DNA of 64,000 nucleotides from Microvirga sp. (GCA_031181145.1 JAPSLB010000006.1:62001-126000); one strand, 5' to 3'. Shown: positions 19,127-29,289, numbered from the stretch's first letter. The notes: generated from the letters alone by a model not told the origin. A program made the numbers and translations.

Positions 19127-20635
19127 ATGACTCAAGCCACGAATGCGCTGGCGCTCTCCGCAACGGCGCCGTCCCGGCGCCCCCTGCGCCGACTGGCCGC
19201 ATCCTTCTTCGCGGTCGTGACGTTTGTCGCGGCAGCCATGCCGCTTCCTGCCTCAGCCCGCTCGGCTCCCGAATCCTTCGCCGATCTGGCCGAGGAAGTC
19301 ACTGGCGCCGTAGTGAACATCTCGGCTTCGACCACCGTCGAGACCCGGAACCGCACCTTGCCCCAACTGCCGCCCGGGACTCCGTTCGAGGATCTCTTCG
19401 AGGAGTTCTTCAACCGGCGCGGCCAGGGCAATGGCGACAGCGCGCCCTCCCGGCCGCGCAGCTCGAACTCGCTCGGTTCCGGCTTCGTCATCGATCCGTC
19501 GGGTATCGTGGTCACCAACAATCACGTGATCGGCGACGCCAATGACATCAGCGTGATCTTCTCGGACGGCACCCGTCTCAAGGCCGAGATCGTGGGCAAG
19601 GATTCCAAGGTGGATCTCGCGGTCCTGCGCGTGAAGCCCGACAAGCCACTCAAGGCCGTGAAGTTCGGCGATTCCGAAGCCATACGCCCCGGCGATTGGG
19701 TGATGGCCATCGGCAACCCGTTCGGGCTCGGCGGATCGGTGACCGCCGGCATCGTGTCAGCCCGCGGCCGCAACATCGAGTCCGGTCCCTACGACAACTA
19801 CATCCAGACGGATGCCTCCATCAACAAAGGCAATTCCGGCGGCCCTCTCTTCAACATGAACGGCGAGGTGATCGGCATCAATACGGCCATTCTCTCGCCC
19901 ACGGGGGGATCGGTCGGCATCGGCTTCGCCGTTCCCGCCTCGACGGCCGTGCCCGTGATCGAGCAACTGCGCGAGTTCGGTGAAACCCGCCGCGGTTGGC
20001 TCGGCGTGCGCATCCAGAGCGTGGACGATGCCACGGCCGAGGCCCTGAGCCTTGGAACCGCCCGCGGCGCACTGATCGCCGGCATCGACGAGAAGGGCCC
20101 TGCCAAGCCGGCCGGTCTTGAAGTCGGCGACGTCATCGTCAAGTTCGACGGCAGGGACGTCAAGGATTCCCGCGACCTGCCGCGCATCGTCGCCGCCACG
20201 CCCGTGGGCAAGGAGGTTGACGTAACCATCGTCCGCAAGGGGCAGGAGTTGACCAAGAAGGTGACCCTGGGCCGCCTTGAGGATGGTGAGAAGCAGGCCG
20301 GCCTGCAGCAGCCTTCCGGGGATGCTCCCGCCGTCACCCGTCAGGCGCTCGGCCTCAGCATGTCCGGCATCACGGACGAGTTGCGCCGCCGTTACAGCCT
20401 GAAGGACGACATGAAGGGCGTGGTGATCACCCGGGTGGATCCCAATTCCTCGGCTTCCGACAAGCGGATCCAGGCCGGCGAGGTGATCGTGGAGGTCAAC
20501 CAGGAGCCGGTGACGAACCCTGCGGACGTGACCAAGAAGATCGACGATCTCAAGTCGCAGGGGCGCAAATCCGCGCTGCTGCTGGTCTCCAACGCGCAGG
20601 GCGAGGTCCGCTTCGTTGCCCTGTCGATCGAATGA
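19127..20635 (+). CDS. degP: Periplasmic Do-family serine protease DegP/HtrA
   Basis: Periplasmic serine endoprotease and chaperone for misfolded envelope proteins. The start is placed at MTQATNAL, which gives 502 residues and an N-terminal signal region (RRLAASFFAVVTFVAAAMPL, cleavage near ASARSA); the reading frame is open further upstream but only by overlapping the preceding gene. The catalytic triad is His133 (TNNHVIGDA), Asp163 (KVDLAVLRV) and Ser237 (KGNSGGPL). Two PDZ domains follow (around GWLGVRIQSV and VVITRVDPNSSASDKRIQAGE). Co-localisation with hflKC links cytoplasmic-membrane and periplasmic quality control. A strong terminator follows. Confidence 0.96.
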   Translation: MTQATNALALSATAPSRRPLRRLAASFFAVVTFVAAAMPLPASARSAPESFADLAEEVTGAVVNISASTTVETRNRTLPQLPPGTPFEDLFEEFFNRRGQGNGDSAPSRPRSSNSLGSGFVIDPSGIVVTNNHVIGDANDISVIFSDGTRLKAEIVGKDSKVDLAVLRVKPDKPLKAVKFGDSEAIRPGDWVMAIGNPFGLGGSVTAGIVSARGRNIESGPYDNYIQTDASINKGNSGGPLFNMNGEVIGINTAILSPTGGSVGIGFAVPASTAVPVIEQLREFGETRRGWLGVRIQSVDDATAEALSLGTARGALIAGIDEKGPAKPAGLEVGDVIVKFDGRDVKDSRDLPRIVAATPVGKEVDVTIVRKGQELTKKVTLGRLEDGEKQAGLQQPSGDAPAVTRQALGLSMSGITDELRRRYSLKDDMKGVVITRVDPNSSASDKRIQAGEVIVEVNQEPVTNPADVTKKIDDLKSQGRKSALLLVSNAQGEVRFVALSIE

Positions 20636-20655
20636 ATTATTGAAAATTGAAGGAA

Positions 20656-20678
20656 AAGGCGGCTTCGGCCGCCTTTTT
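20656..20678 (+). terminator. Rho-independent terminator after degP
   Basis: Stem AAGGCGGC / GCCGCCTT with TTCG loop, followed by a run of five T. It marks the end of the thyA-to-degP run. Confidence 0.9.
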
Positions 20679-20803
20679 CATGGGTTGCCTGTTCTTAATA
20701 AAGAACGTTTTGGTTGACATGGCGTCCTCGACGGAGGCATCTGGCACCGTTGCTTCCCATCGCGAGCCATGAAGGCGGCTCGCGAATTCAATGACGAATT
20801 CCG

Positions 20804-22771
20804 ATGAGCCAGAACGTTTTTTCCGTCCCCTCCACCCTGCAGGCATCAGCGCATGTGGATGCGCATACCTACGAGCGGCTCTATCGCCAATCCCTCGACG
20901 ATCCGGAAGGCTTCTGGCGCGAGCAGGCGAGGATTCTGGACTGGGCGAAGCCGTTCACGCAGGTCAAGAATACGCGCTACTCGCCCGATGACGTCACCAT
21001 CGAATGGTTCGCCGACGGAGAGCTGAGCGCTTCGTACAACTGCCTGGACCGCCACGCCGCCGCTCGGGGAAACACGGCGGCGATCCTGTGGGAGGGCGAC
21101 ACGCCCGGCGATACGAAGCGGATCACATGGGGTGAATTGCACAGCGAGGTGTCCCGGCTCGCCAATGCGCTGAAGAAGCTTGGCGTGAAGAAGGGCGATT
21201 TCGTCAGCGTCTATCTGCCGGTCATCCATCAATCGATCGCCGCCATGCTTGCCTGCGCGCGGATCGGTGCGATTCACTCCGTCGTGTTCAGCGGCTTCTC
21301 GCCGGAGGCGCTCGCGGGGCGCATCGAGGATTGCCGCTCACGGGTTCTGATCACCGCCGATGAAGGCATGCGCGGCGGCAAATTCGTGCCCTTGAAGAAG
21401 AACGCGGACGCGGCCCTGGAGAATCTGCCCTTCGTCGAGCATGTGCTCGTGGTTCGCCGGACAGGTCGCGACGTTCCGATGACGGCCGGGCGCGACCGCT
21501 GGTACGACGAGGCCCTGGCCGAGGTGCCGGATGTCTGCGAGCCAGTGGCGGTCGGAGCGGAGGATCCCCTCTTCGTGCTCTACACCTCTGGCTCCACGGG
21601 CAAGCCGAAGGGCATGCTGCACACGACGGGCGGCTATCTCGTCCATGCGGCCGCGAGCTTCAAGACGATGTTCGACTACCATCCTGGGGATATCCACTTC
21701 TGCACGGCGGACGTGGGCTGGGTGACCGCGCACACCTACCTGATCTACGGGCCTCTCGCGAACGGCGCGACCATCGTGCTGTTCGAGGGCGTGCCGACAT
21801 GGCCCGATGCATCGCGCTGGTGGCAGATTATCGAGCAGTACAAGGTCAATATCTTCTACACCGCGCCGACGGCGATCCGATCGCTGATGCGCGAGGGCGA
21901 AGGGCCGGTGCGCAAGCACGATCTCTCGTCGCTGAAGATCCTGGGCTCAGTGGGCGAGCCCATCAATCCCGAGGCGTGGCTCTGGTATCGTGAGGTCGTA
22001 GGCGGCGGCCGCTGCCCGATCGTCGATACCTACTGGCAGACGGAGACGGGCGCGGTGCTCCTTTGTCCGTTGCCGGGAGCTATGGCGCTGAAGCCGGGTT
22101 CCGCGGCCAGGCCGTTCTTCGGCGTCCGCCCTGCATTGCTCGGCAGCGAAGGAAAGATTGTCGAGGGTGAGGGGTCCGGCAGCCTGTGCTTTGCGGATTC
22201 GTGGCCGGGGCAGGCGCGCACGATCCTCGGCGACCGCGAGCGGTTCCTCGAAACCTATTTCAGTGCCTATCCGGGCTTCTACTTCACCGGTGACGGGGCA
22301 CGTCGAGATGCGGATGGCTATTACTGGATCACGGGACGCCTGGACGATGTCATCAATGTTTCCGGCCATCGTCTCGGCACGGTCGAGGTGGAGGCGGCGC
22401 TGGCCTCTCACCCATCCGTGGCCGAGGCCGCCGTCGTCGGCATCCCGCACGACATCAAGGGGCAGGGCATCTTCGCGTTCGTGACGCTGAAGGAAGGCGT
22501 TGCCGAAAGCGCGGATCTGCAGCGCGACCTCATCCAGGTGGTGCGCTCCCGGATCGGCCCCATCGCCACCCCGGACCGTATCGAATGGGCGCCCCAGCTG
22601 CCCAAGAACCGTTCGGGAAAGATCCTGCGGCGCATCCTCACGCGCATCGCAGCAGGCGATTTCGAGAACCACGGGGACACGACCACCGTGGCGGATCCCA
22701 CCGTGGTCGCGGAGATCGTCAGGCGCATGCAGGCGCAGGCTCAAGCCTCCACGATCTCGTCCGACCGGTAA
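20804..22771 (+). CDS. acsA: Acetyl-CoA synthetase
   Basis: AMP-forming acetate-CoA ligase of 655 residues, the standard length. Motifs: the P-loop [28 protein letters not shown] (A5), [34 protein letters not shown] (A7-A8), and [13 protein letters not shown] with the regulatory Lys that Pat-type acetyltransferases acetylate. The N-terminus ([21 protein letters not shown]) is the ACS-specific domain. It is monocistronic between two terminator-like regions, and its 3' end overlaps the convergent serB gene by 31 bases. Confidence 0.96.
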   Translation: MSQNVFSVPSTLQASAHVDAHTYERLYRQSLDDPEGFWREQARILDWAKPFTQVKNTRYSPDDVTIEWFADGELSASYNCLDRHAAARGNTAAILWEGDTPGDTKRITWGELHSEVSRLANALKKLGVKKGDFVSVYLPVIHQSIAAMLACARIGAIHSVVFSGFSPEALAGRIEDCRSRVLITADEGMRGGKFVPLKKNADAALENLPFVEHVLVVRRTGRDVPMTAGRDRWYDEALAEVPDVCEPVAVGAEDPLFVLYTSGSTGKPKGMLHTTGGYLVHAAASFKTMFDYHPGDIHFCTADVGWVTAHTYLIYGPLANGATIVLFEGVPTWPDASRWWQIIEQYKVNIFYTAPTAIRSLMREGEGPVRKHDLSSLKILGSVGEPINPEAWLWYREVVGGGRCPIVDTYWQTETGAVLLCPLPGAMALKPGSAARPFFGVRPALLGSEGKIVEGEGSGSLCFADSWPGQARTILGDRERFLETYFSAYPGFYFTGDGARRDADGYYWITGRLDDVINVSGHRLGTVEVEAALASHPSVAEAAVVGIPHDIKGQGIFAFVTLKEGVAESADLQRDLIQVVRSRIGPIATPDRIEWAPQLPKNRSGKILRRILTRIAAGDFENHGDTTTVADPTVVAEIVRRMQAQAQASTISSDR

Positions 22772-23649
22772 CCCTGCGCGTAGAGCAGCGCCGTCAGATC
22801 CGCGTGGTCGATCCGGGCATGGGCGGCAGAGGCGACCGCCGGCTTCGCCCGGAAGGCGACGCCGAGACCCGCTTCCTCCAGCATGGCAAGATCGTTCGCC
22901 CCATCGCCCACGGCCATGGTCTCGTGGTGCGCGAGATTGAAGCGGGAGCGCAGCTCGATGAGCGTCGCGAGCTTCGCCTCGCGGCCCAGGATCGGCTCCT
23001 CGACGAGACCCGCGAGCTTCTCGCCGTCGACGATCAGGTGGTTGGAGCGGTGCTCATCGAAGCCGATCTTCGCGCCGATGGGACCGGTGAACAGGGTGAA
23101 ACCGCCGGATACGAGGCAGGTATAGCCGCTGTTGGCGCGAATGGTCCGGACCAGCGCCGGCCCCCCGGGGGTCAGGGTGATGCGCTTCCCGATGATCTCG
23201 TCCACCACCTCGACCGGCAGGTTCTTGAGCAGGGCGACACGCTCGCGCAACGCGGGCTCGAAGGCGATCTCGCCGCGCATGGCGCGCTCCGTGATCTCCG
23301 AAACCTCCGCCTTGAGACCCACGTAATCCGCCAGCTCGTCGATGCATTCCTGGGCGATCATCGTGGAGTCCATATCGGCCAGGAACAGCCGCTTGCGGCG
23401 GGTGGCGAAGGGTTGCACCACGACGTCGACGGGCTGGCCCTCCAGGGCCGCGCGCAGGGAGGTCTCGATCGCCTCTGCCTCGGCGGGGGCGGTCAGAACC
23501 AGGTCGGCCGCGATTCCCCTTGCCAGAACCGTGCGTTCCGTCTCATGTCCCAGCGCGCGCGCCGCTTTCGCCACGAGATCGTCCGTGACGGCGGGCTGGG
23601 ATGGACTGGCGATCAGGGTCGCGACGAGGGTTGCTTGAGAAGACGCCAT
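22741..23649 (-). CDS. serB: Phosphoserine phosphatase
   Basis: HAD-family phosphatase for the last step of L-serine synthesis. The 302 residues consist of an N-terminal regulatory half (about 90 residues, ACT-like) and the HAD core: [18 protein letters not shown] (DxDST nucleophile motif), [14 protein letters not shown] (motif II Ser) and [17 protein letters not shown] (motif IV). Its start lies only 14 bases from the divergent miaA start, so the two genes must share a compact promoter region; its 3' end overlaps acsA. Confidence 0.95.
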   Translation of the reverse strand: MASSQATLVATLIASPSQPAVTDDLVAKAARALGHETERTVLARGIAADLVLTAPAEAEAIETSLRAALEGQPVDVVVQPFATRRKRLFLADMDSTMIAQECIDELADYVGLKAEVSEITERAMRGEIAFEPALRERVALLKNLPVEVVDEIIGKRITLTPGGPALVRTIRANSGYTCLVSGGFTLFTGPIGAKIGFDEHRSNHLIVDGEKLAGLVEEPILGREAKLATLIELRSRFNLAHHETMAVGDGANDLAMLEEAGLGVAFRAKPAVASAAHARIDHADLTALLYAQGYRSDEIVEA

Positions 23650-23663
23650 GGGGAGACCGGGCC

Positions 23664-24617
23664 GTGAGTGAGGTTGGGATCGGAGCGGTTCTCATTGCAG
23701 GACCGACCGCATCAGGCAAGTCCGCCTTGGGCATCAAACTGGCTCAACGGCTCGGCGGAGTGGTGATCAATGCCGATTCCATGCAGGTCTATCGCGATCT
23801 GCGGGTGATCACGGCCCGGCCGACGCCCGAGGAGGAGACCGAGACGCCTCATCGTCTCTACGGCCATGTGGATGCCGCCGTGAACTTCTCCGTCGGGCGC
23901 TACGTGGCCGATGCCGTGCAGGTCATGCGAGACTTCGACGGGCGTAAACTGCCGATCGTCGTGGGCGGGACAGGGCTCTACTTCAAGGCGCTCACGGAAG
24001 GACTTTCGGATATTCCGCCGGTGCCGGAAGAGATCCGCGACGAGGTGCGTCGGGAAAGCGAAGGCCTGGAAACGCCCGAGCTTCACCGGCTTCTATCCGA
24101 ACGCGATCCCGAGACGGCCCGGACCTTGCGTCCCTCCGACAGGCTCAGAGTGCAGCGCGCCTTGGAGATTTTCGCGGCCACCGGCCAGCCGCTGGTGTCG
24201 TTTCACGGGGCCCGCCAGCCGGGTCCGCTGAGCCATGTGCCCGTCGTCAAGCTCTTCCTGGCTCCCGACCGGGAGGAGCTGCGCAGGCGCATCGACCAGC
24301 GGTTCCTCGCCATGATGGAGCAGGGTGCGCTCGATGAGGTGAAGGCCCTTGGCGAACGTGGCCTCGATCCGATGCTGCCCGCCATGCGGGCGCACGGCGT
24401 TCCCGGCCTCCTGGCGTATCTGCGCGGCGAGATGTCCCTCGACGAGGCCATCGCCAAGGGACAGGGCGACACGCGCCGCTACGCCAAGCGCCAGTTCACC
24501 TGGTTCCGCCACCAGCTGCCGGACTGGCAATGGGTGGAGCCGGAGAAGGGATTTGAGGCGGTGACGGAAACCATCAATGCCCGCCGAGATAGCCTACGGC
24601 CATCTGATAGAAGGTGA
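23664..24617 (+). CDS. miaA: tRNA dimethylallyltransferase
   Basis: Transfers a dimethylallyl group to A37 of tRNAs that read UNN codons. The start is the GTG of [23 protein letters not shown], with GGGGAGA upstream; the reading frame is open before that only across serB. The 317 residues carry the P-loop GPTASGKS, the [20 protein letters not shown] segment, [12 protein letters not shown] and the C-terminal [11 protein letters not shown]. The gene converges with the DUF155 gene and overlaps its 3' end by 44 bases. Confidence 0.95.
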   Translation: MSEVGIGAVLIAGPTASGKSALGIKLAQRLGGVVINADSMQVYRDLRVITARPTPEEETETPHRLYGHVDAAVNFSVGRYVADAVQVMRDFDGRKLPIVVGGTGLYFKALTEGLSDIPPVPEEIRDEVRRESEGLETPELHRLLSERDPETARTLRPSDRLRVQRALEIFAATGQPLVSFHGARQPGPLSHVPVVKLFLAPDREELRRRIDQRFLAMMEQGALDEVKALGERGLDPMLPAMRAHGVPGLLAYLRGEMSLDEAIAKGQGDTRRYAKRQFTWFRHQLPDWQWVEPEKGFEAVTETINARRDSLRPSDRR

Positions 24618-25410
24618 TGAAGATCTCGAACACGATCAGAAGCACGATGATCAGTTCGAGGCGAAGAGACCGCTCCGTGTCGATAAGATCCGTCAGCGCC
24701 TGGGCCGTATCGCCGATCACTTCGAGTTTGCGGTGGAGCGCCGTGGCGCGCTCCTTCAACTCGTATTCGTCCTCGAGGCGGGCATAGAGGCGCTCCAGAT
24801 CCGGACGGTCCCAGAGCACGTCCGGCTTTTCTTCCACCGCGACGCGGCCGGAGACGCGTTGGCGAACGAGAAGGGCGTGCCCCACATGCTTGAGAATTTC
24901 CCGGCGTCCAGGTGGGCGACGGCCCTTCTCGGCGAGGTGTCGTGCCGCCGGCTCCATGAGGTCGAAGACGGCTGCTGCTTCCCGTTCGTCCCGAGCCAGC
25001 GCCGCGCTTTTGGAAAGGGCGTCGGCGATCACGACGAGCCGTTCCGTGGAGAGCTTCTTGATATAGATTGGGCCGCCCGGCGGGATCTGGTCATCCCGGT
25101 CGGGCGAGATCTCGATAATCGCAGTCTCCTCTTCGTGCCGCGAGAATTCTCCCTGAATGCGCTGGCGCAGGCCTCGGATGATCTCGTCTTCTTCCAGGGG
25201 GGTTAGGCCGACGAGAACGGCCACGCCGTATCGGAACAGGGCCACGAAGCCGTCCTGACCGGCCCGGAAGGCGAGGGGGGTCGTGGACAGGACGTCGCTG
25301 CGTTCGAGGCCCGTCACGTCGAGGCGGTCCCCCAGGAGAAGGGCCCGGGCGGTCAGGCGTTGATTCTGCATGGGAACGCCGGTGGAGGAGATCGGATCGG
25401 TCATGGTCAT
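24574..25410 (-). CDS. RMD1/DUF155 family protein with C-terminal membrane anchor
   Basis: 278-residue relative of the yeast RMD1/Sif2 and bacterial YagE proteins (DUF155). Recognised from [26 protein letters not shown] and from [44 protein letters not shown] near the end, which passes into a single membrane segment ([20 protein letters not shown]). Mitochondrial relatives take part in organelle organisation; the bacterial role is unknown. The frame is open to a start 7 codons upstream of nothing better, so the first ATG is kept, though the second (MTD) is equally possible. Confidence 0.82.
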   Translation of the reverse strand: MTMTDPISSTGVPMQNQRLTARALLLGDRLDVTGLERSDVLSTTPLAFRAGQDGFVALFRYGVAVLVGLTPLEEDEIIRGLRQRIQGEFSRHEEETAIIEISPDRDDQIPPGGPIYIKKLSTERLVVIADALSKSAALARDEREAAAVFDLMEPAARHLAEKGRRPPGRREILKHVGHALLVRQRVSGRVAVEEKPDVLWDRPDLERLYARLEDEYELKERATALHRKLEVIGDTAQALTDLIDTERSLRLELIIVLLIVFEIFITFYQMAVGYLGGH

Positions 25411-25529
25411 TCGACTAAGATAGGACAGAAAGAATAAAAGCTAAGCCGTGCCGTGCCAATGCGAGCCGCTTGACCGGGTGAAACGGATCGTTTAGCGTCT
25501 GCGCAACTTTTGAACCGAGAGCTGCCCAA

Positions 25530-25580
25530 ATGCGCAAGCTTATTCTCGTAGTACGAGCGCCATCGACGGAGCGGGATTGA
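25530..25580 (+). CDS. ilvI leader peptide (attenuator peptide)
   Basis: A 16-codon frame reading MRKLILVVRAPSTERD. Codons 4-8 are a Leu-Ile-Leu-Val-Val run (CTT ATT CTC GTA GTA), the three amino acids made by the downstream pathway; several of these codons are A/T-ending and look uncommon next to the codons of the neighbouring genes, which makes ribosome stalling more sensitive. The stop lies inside the loop of the first leader hairpin. It is followed by a terminator hairpin before ilvI, the classical layout of ilv attenuators. Confidence 0.88.
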   Translation: MRKLILVVRAPSTERD

Positions 25581-25604
25581 TCCCCGCAGGTCCGGCGATG
25601 GCGC
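25557..25604 (+). promoter_or_regulatory. ilvI leader: pause/anti-terminator hairpin
   Basis: A perfect 9-bp pairing GCGCCATCG (25557-25565) with CGATGGCGC (25596-25604) encloses an inner GCGGG/CCCGC stem. Its 5' arm begins just behind the Val codons of the leader peptide, so a ribosome stalled there would prevent this pairing and change the fold of the downstream terminator. Confidence 0.7.
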
Positions 25605-25606
25605 AC

Positions 25607-25629
25607 AGGCCCCCTCAGGGGCCTTTTTT
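25607..25629 (+). terminator. ilvI attenuator terminator
   Basis: Stem AGGCCCC / GGGGCCT with loop CTCA and a T tract directly behind. It lies between the leader peptide and the ilvI start, not at the end of any plus-strand gene, so it acts as an attenuator. Confidence 0.88.
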
Positions 25630-25691
25630 ATTGCCCGAAACACCAGAACAACGCAGACAAGCACTCAAGACACCCGACGGAGCTAAGTACC

Positions 25692-27464
25692 ATGAGCGAG
25701 ACGATGACCGGAGCCGAAATGGTGATCCGAGCCCTGCAGGACCAGGGGGTCGAGCACGTCTTCGGCTATCCGGGCGGTGCTGTCCTTCCCATCTACGACG
25801 CGCTCTTCCACCAGGAGAGGGTGCGCCACGTCCTCGTCCGGCACGAACAGGGAGCGGTGCACGCTGCGGAAGGCTATGCCCGCGCCTCGGGCAAGCCGGG
25901 CGTGGTGCTGGTGACCTCGGGCCCCGGCGCGACCAATGCCATCACAGGCCTGGCGGACGCCATGATGGACTCGATCCCGCTCGTCTGCATCACCGGCCAG
26001 GTGCCCACCCATCTCATCGGCTCCGACGCGTTCCAGGAATGCGACACGGTCGGCATCACGCGCCATTGCACGAAGCACAATTACCTTGTCAAATCCATCG
26101 AGGACCTGCCGCGCATTCTGCACGAAGCCTTCTACGTGGCGCAGAACGGGCGTCCCGGCCCGGTGGTCGTGGACCTGCCGAAAGACATCCAGTTCAAGGC
26201 GGGCAGCTACGTGCGCCCCCTGAGCAACCAGCACAAGACCTATCGCCCGACCGTGAAGGGCGACATGGATCACATCCGCGCCGCCGTCGAGCTGATGGCG
26301 AACGCCAAGCGGCCCGTGTTCTATACGGGGGGCGGCGTCATCAATTCCGGCCGCCAGGCCGCCGCGCTGCTGCGCGAGCTCGTGCAGCTCACGGGCTTCC
26401 CCATCACCTCGACGCTGATGGGTCTCGGCGCCTATCCGGCTTCCGACAAGCAGTGGCTCGGCATGCTTGGCATGCACGGCACCTACGAGGCCAACCTCGC
26501 GATGCATGAATGCGACGTGATGATCAACATTGGCGCGCGCTTCGACGACCGCATCACGGGGCGCCTCGATGCCTTCTCGCCGTTCTCCAAGCGCATCCAC
26601 GTCGACATCGACCCGTCTTCCATCAACAAGACCGTGAAGGTGGACATTCCGATCGTGGGCGATTGCGCGCATGTTCTGGAGGACATGCTGCGCCTGTGGC
26701 GCCAGGGCGCGAAGCAGGCCGACAAGATCGAGCTGCAGAAATGGTGGAGCAAGATCGAAGGCTGGCGCGCCCGCAACTGCCTCGCCTTCAAGAATTCCAA
26801 GGAAACCATCAAGCCGCAATACGCGGTTCAGCGTCTCTACGAGCTCACCAAGGATCGTTCGCCCTATATCACGACCGAGGTCGGCCAGCACCAGATGTGG
26901 GCGGCCCAGTACTTCAAGTTCGAGGATCCGAACCACTGGATGACCTCCGGCGGGCACGGCACCATGGGCTATGGCCTGCCCGCAGCCGTCGGAGCGCAGC
27001 TCGCCCATCCTGACGCCCTCGTGATCGACATCGCGGGCGAGGCGTCGATCCAAATGATGCTGCAGGAGATGTCCACGGCGCTGCAGTACAACCTTCCCGT
27101 CAAGGTCTTCATCCTGAACAACGAGTACATGGGCATGGTGCGCCAGTGGCAGGAGTTGCTGCACGGCGGGCGCTACTCGCAGAGCTACTCGGAATCGCTG
27201 CCCGATTTCGTGAAACTCGCCGAGGCTTATGGCGCCGTGGGCATCCGCTGCGACAATCCCGACGACCTCGATGCGAAGATCATGGAGATGATCAGCGTCA
27301 ACCGTCCGGTGATCTTCGACTGCATCGTCGACAAGACCGAGAACTGCTTCCCGATGATCCCGTCGGGCAAGGCGCATAACGAGATGCTGCTCAACGACTA
27401 TCTCGGCGAGACAGGGGCCGATATCGGCTCCGTGATCGACGAGAAGGGCAAGATGCTGGTGTGA
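25692..27464 (+). CDS. ilvI: Acetolactate synthase large (catalytic) subunit
   Basis: Thiamine-diphosphate enzyme that makes acetolactate or acetohydroxybutyrate, the first common step to Val, Leu and Ile. The 590 residues show the start TGAEMVIRALQDQGVEHVFGYPGGAVLPIYDAL, the catalytic Glu in RHEQGAVHAAEGYARA (residue 52), and the ThDP region DIAGEASIQMMLQEMSTALQYNLPVKVFILNNEYMGMVRQWQ. A GGAG precedes the ATG by about nine bases. It is controlled by the leader peptide and terminator just upstream. The small subunit gene follows after an inserted glutathione transferase gene. Confidence 0.96.
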   Translation: MSETMTGAEMVIRALQDQGVEHVFGYPGGAVLPIYDALFHQERVRHVLVRHEQGAVHAAEGYARASGKPGVVLVTSGPGATNAITGLADAMMDSIPLVCITGQVPTHLIGSDAFQECDTVGITRHCTKHNYLVKSIEDLPRILHEAFYVAQNGRPGPVVVDLPKDIQFKAGSYVRPLSNQHKTYRPTVKGDMDHIRAAVELMANAKRPVFYTGGGVINSGRQAAALLRELVQLTGFPITSTLMGLGAYPASDKQWLGMLGMHGTYEANLAMHECDVMINIGARFDDRITGRLDAFSPFSKRIHVDIDPSSINKTVKVDIPIVGDCAHVLEDMLRLWRQGAKQADKIELQKWWSKIEGWRARNCLAFKNSKETIKPQYAVQRLYELTKDRSPYITTEVGQHQMWAAQYFKFEDPNHWMTSGGHGTMGYGLPAAVGAQLAHPDALVIDIAGEASIQMMLQEMSTALQYNLPVKVFILNNEYMGMVRQWQELLHGGRYSQSYSESLPDFVKLAEAYGAVGIRCDNPDDLDAKIMEMISVNRPVIFDCIVDKTENCFPMIPSGKAHNEMLLNDYLGETGADIGSVIDEKGKMLV

Positions 27465-27481
27465 TAGGAAAGACTGAAGCC

Positions 27482-28162
27482 ATGCCGACCCTCGTCATTG
27501 CCAACAAATGCTACTCGTCCTGGTCCCTGCGTCCCTGGCTGCTCATGAAGCAGCTGGGCGTCGCCTTCGACGAGATCGTCATTCCGCTCGATCTGCCGGA
27601 CACGAAGGAGCGTGTGCTGAAGCATTCGCCCGCGGGGAAGGTGCCGATCCTGATCGATGGCGATGTCACCGTATGGGAGAGCATCGCGATCATGGAATAT
27701 GTGGGCGAGGCCTATCATGCCCCCGTATGGCCCGAGGATCGCGAGGCCCGCGCCATGGCGCGCTCTGTCGCGGCCGAAATGCACGCGGGATTCGCCGCCC
27801 TGCGCAGCGCCTGCCCGATGAATCTCGGCAGGAGATATGCGCAGAGAGATCGCGGCGAGGCCGTGGCCCGAGACGTCGCGCGATTTTCCGAGATCGTTCG
27901 CCAGGCGCGTGAGCGCTTCGGCGCGGGCGGGGCGTTCCTCTTCGGCGCCTTCACGGCGGCGGACGCCATGTATGCGCCGCTCGTGACGCGCCTCGACACC
28001 TATTCCTTCGCCCTCGATGCGGGGACGCGCTCTTATGTCGATGCGATCCTCTCGCTTCCCGCCTTCCAGGAATGGCGTTCCGCCGCGCTGAAGGAGAGCT
28101 GGATCGTCGATGCCGACGAGGTCGACGAAGAGCCGATCGAGAATTTCCGCAAGGCAGCCTGA
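27482..28162 (+). CDS. Glutathione S-transferase family protein
   Basis: 226-residue GST. The thioredoxin-like N-terminal domain begins PTLVIANKCYSSWSLRPWLLMKQLG and contains the Ser/Cys of the active-site turn and the cis-Pro region (SPAGKVPILIDGDVTVWESIAIMEYV). The C-terminal helical domain ends with FQEWRSAALKESW. The start at MPTLVIAN is preferred because it is the fold's first strand and has AGGAAAG upstream. It lies between ilvI and ilvH in the same direction with 17- and 28-base gaps, so it is probably co-transcribed; a role in branched-chain synthesis is not obvious. Confidence 0.9.
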   Translation: MPTLVIANKCYSSWSLRPWLLMKQLGVAFDEIVIPLDLPDTKERVLKHSPAGKVPILIDGDVTVWESIAIMEYVGEAYHAPVWPEDREARAMARSVAAEMHAGFAALRSACPMNLGRRYAQRDRGEAVARDVARFSEIVRQARERFGAGGAFLFGAFTAADAMYAPLVTRLDTYSFALDAGTRSYVDAILSLPAFQEWRSAALKESWIVDADEVDEEPIENFRKAA

Positions 28163-28190
28163 AGCCAGACACCAACGCCGGACAACGCAA

Positions 28191-28736
28191 ATGCTCCAGA
28201 TGAAAACTCACTACCCCGATGCGCACCGCGTCGAGCCCGTCAACCGGCATACCCTTGCGGTGGTCGTCGACAACGAGCCAGGCGTCCTCGCCCGCATCGC
28301 CGGTCTCTTCTCGGGCCGCGGCTACAACATCGAAAGCCTGACGGTTACCGAGACGGAGCACGAGGCGCATATCTCGCGCATCACCATCGTCACCACGGGC
28401 ACGGACAGCATCATCCAGCAGATCAAGAGCCAGCTCGAGCGTCTGGTGCCGGTGCACCGGGTGGTTGATCTCACGCTCACCGGAGAAACGGTGGAGCGCG
28501 AACTCTGCCTCGTGAAGGTGGTGGGCAAGGGCGATCACCGCGTGGAAGCCATGCGGTTGGCTTCGGCCTTCGGGGCGCGCACGCTCGATGCGACGCTCAC
28601 CTCCTTCGTCTACGAGCTGACCGGCACGACAGACGAGGTCGAACGCTTCATCAAGCTCATGACGGCGGTCGGACTCGTGGAGGTGTCCCGCACCGGCGTC
28701 GCCGCGATGTCCCGGGGCGCGGAAGGGATCATGTGA
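28191..28736 (+). CDS. ilvH: Acetolactate synthase small (regulatory) subunit
   Basis: Regulatory subunit that activates the IlvI subunit and mediates valine feedback. The 181 residues start with a short extension and the ACT domain RHTLAVVVDNEPGVLARIAGLFSGRGYNIESLTV, then ISRITIVTTG and the C-terminal ACT-like half (RELCLVKVVGKGDHRVEAMRLASAFGARTLDATL). Start chosen at MLQMKTHY; the second Met three codons on is also possible. It ends five bases before the convergent DUF924 gene. Confidence 0.95.
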   Translation: MLQMKTHYPDAHRVEPVNRHTLAVVVDNEPGVLARIAGLFSGRGYNIESLTVTETEHEAHISRITIVTTGTDSIIQQIKSQLERLVPVHRVVDLTLTGETVERELCLVKVVGKGDHRVEAMRLASAFGARTLDATLTSFVYELTGTTDEVERFIKLMTAVGLVEVSRTGVAAMSRGAEGIM

Positions 28737-28740
28737 GAGT

Positions 28741-29289
28741 TCAGCCCCTGAAGCCGTCTTCCTGCAGGAAGGCTTCCTCCTCCGGCGTCGTCTCCCGTTC
28801 GAGAATGGCGTTGCGATGGGGGAAGCGGCCGAAACGGGCGACCACGTCGTGATGGTGGCGCGCCCACTTGATGGAATCTTCGTCGCCGAGGGCTTCGTTC
28901 AGGGCCACCGAGCGCTCCTGGTGCCGCAAGGACTCGGAGTGCATGAAGGGCAGGTAGAAGAAACGGCGGAGCTCCGGCTCCACCTTGTGGTCGAACCCTC
29001 TCTCGATGGCGCGGTCGGCGACCATCAGGGCGACCGGGTCGGTCTTGTAGGTCTCGCGCCGTCCCCGGAACATGTTGCGCGGGAACTGATCGAGAAGGAG
29101 AACGACGGCGAGCGCGCCCTCCGGGGTGAGCTCCCACTCGTTGAGGTCGCCCCTCGCGGCGGCCTCGTAGGTCGGCATGAAACGGTCCCGGCAGGTCTGG
29201 TCGAAGGCTTCGTCCTTCGAAAACCATTTCTCGGGTCCGGCTTCACGCCAGAAGGCAAGAACTTCATCGGGGGTGGCAAGGCGTTGCAT
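28741..29289 (-). CDS. DUF924 family protein
   Basis: 182-residue helical protein of the DUF924 (YbaN/TPR-like) family, recognised by EVLAFWREAGPEKWFSKDEAFDQTCRDRF, LLLDQFPRNMFRGRRETYKTD, RFFYLPFMHSESL and ARHHHDVVARFGRFPHRNAIL. The start is at MQRLATPDEVLAFW; the frame is open for 90 codons upstream, but that part is not like the family and overlaps the ilvC leader region. No biochemical role is established. It is convergent with ilvH and divergent from ilvC. Confidence 0.88.
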   Translation of the reverse strand: MQRLATPDEVLAFWREAGPEKWFSKDEAFDQTCRDRFMPTYEAAARGDLNEWELTPEGALAVVLLLDQFPRNMFRGRRETYKTDPVALMVADRAIERGFDHKVEPELRRFFYLPFMHSESLRHQERSVALNEALGDEDSIKWARHHHDVVARFGRFPHRNAILERETTPEEEAFLQEDGFRG

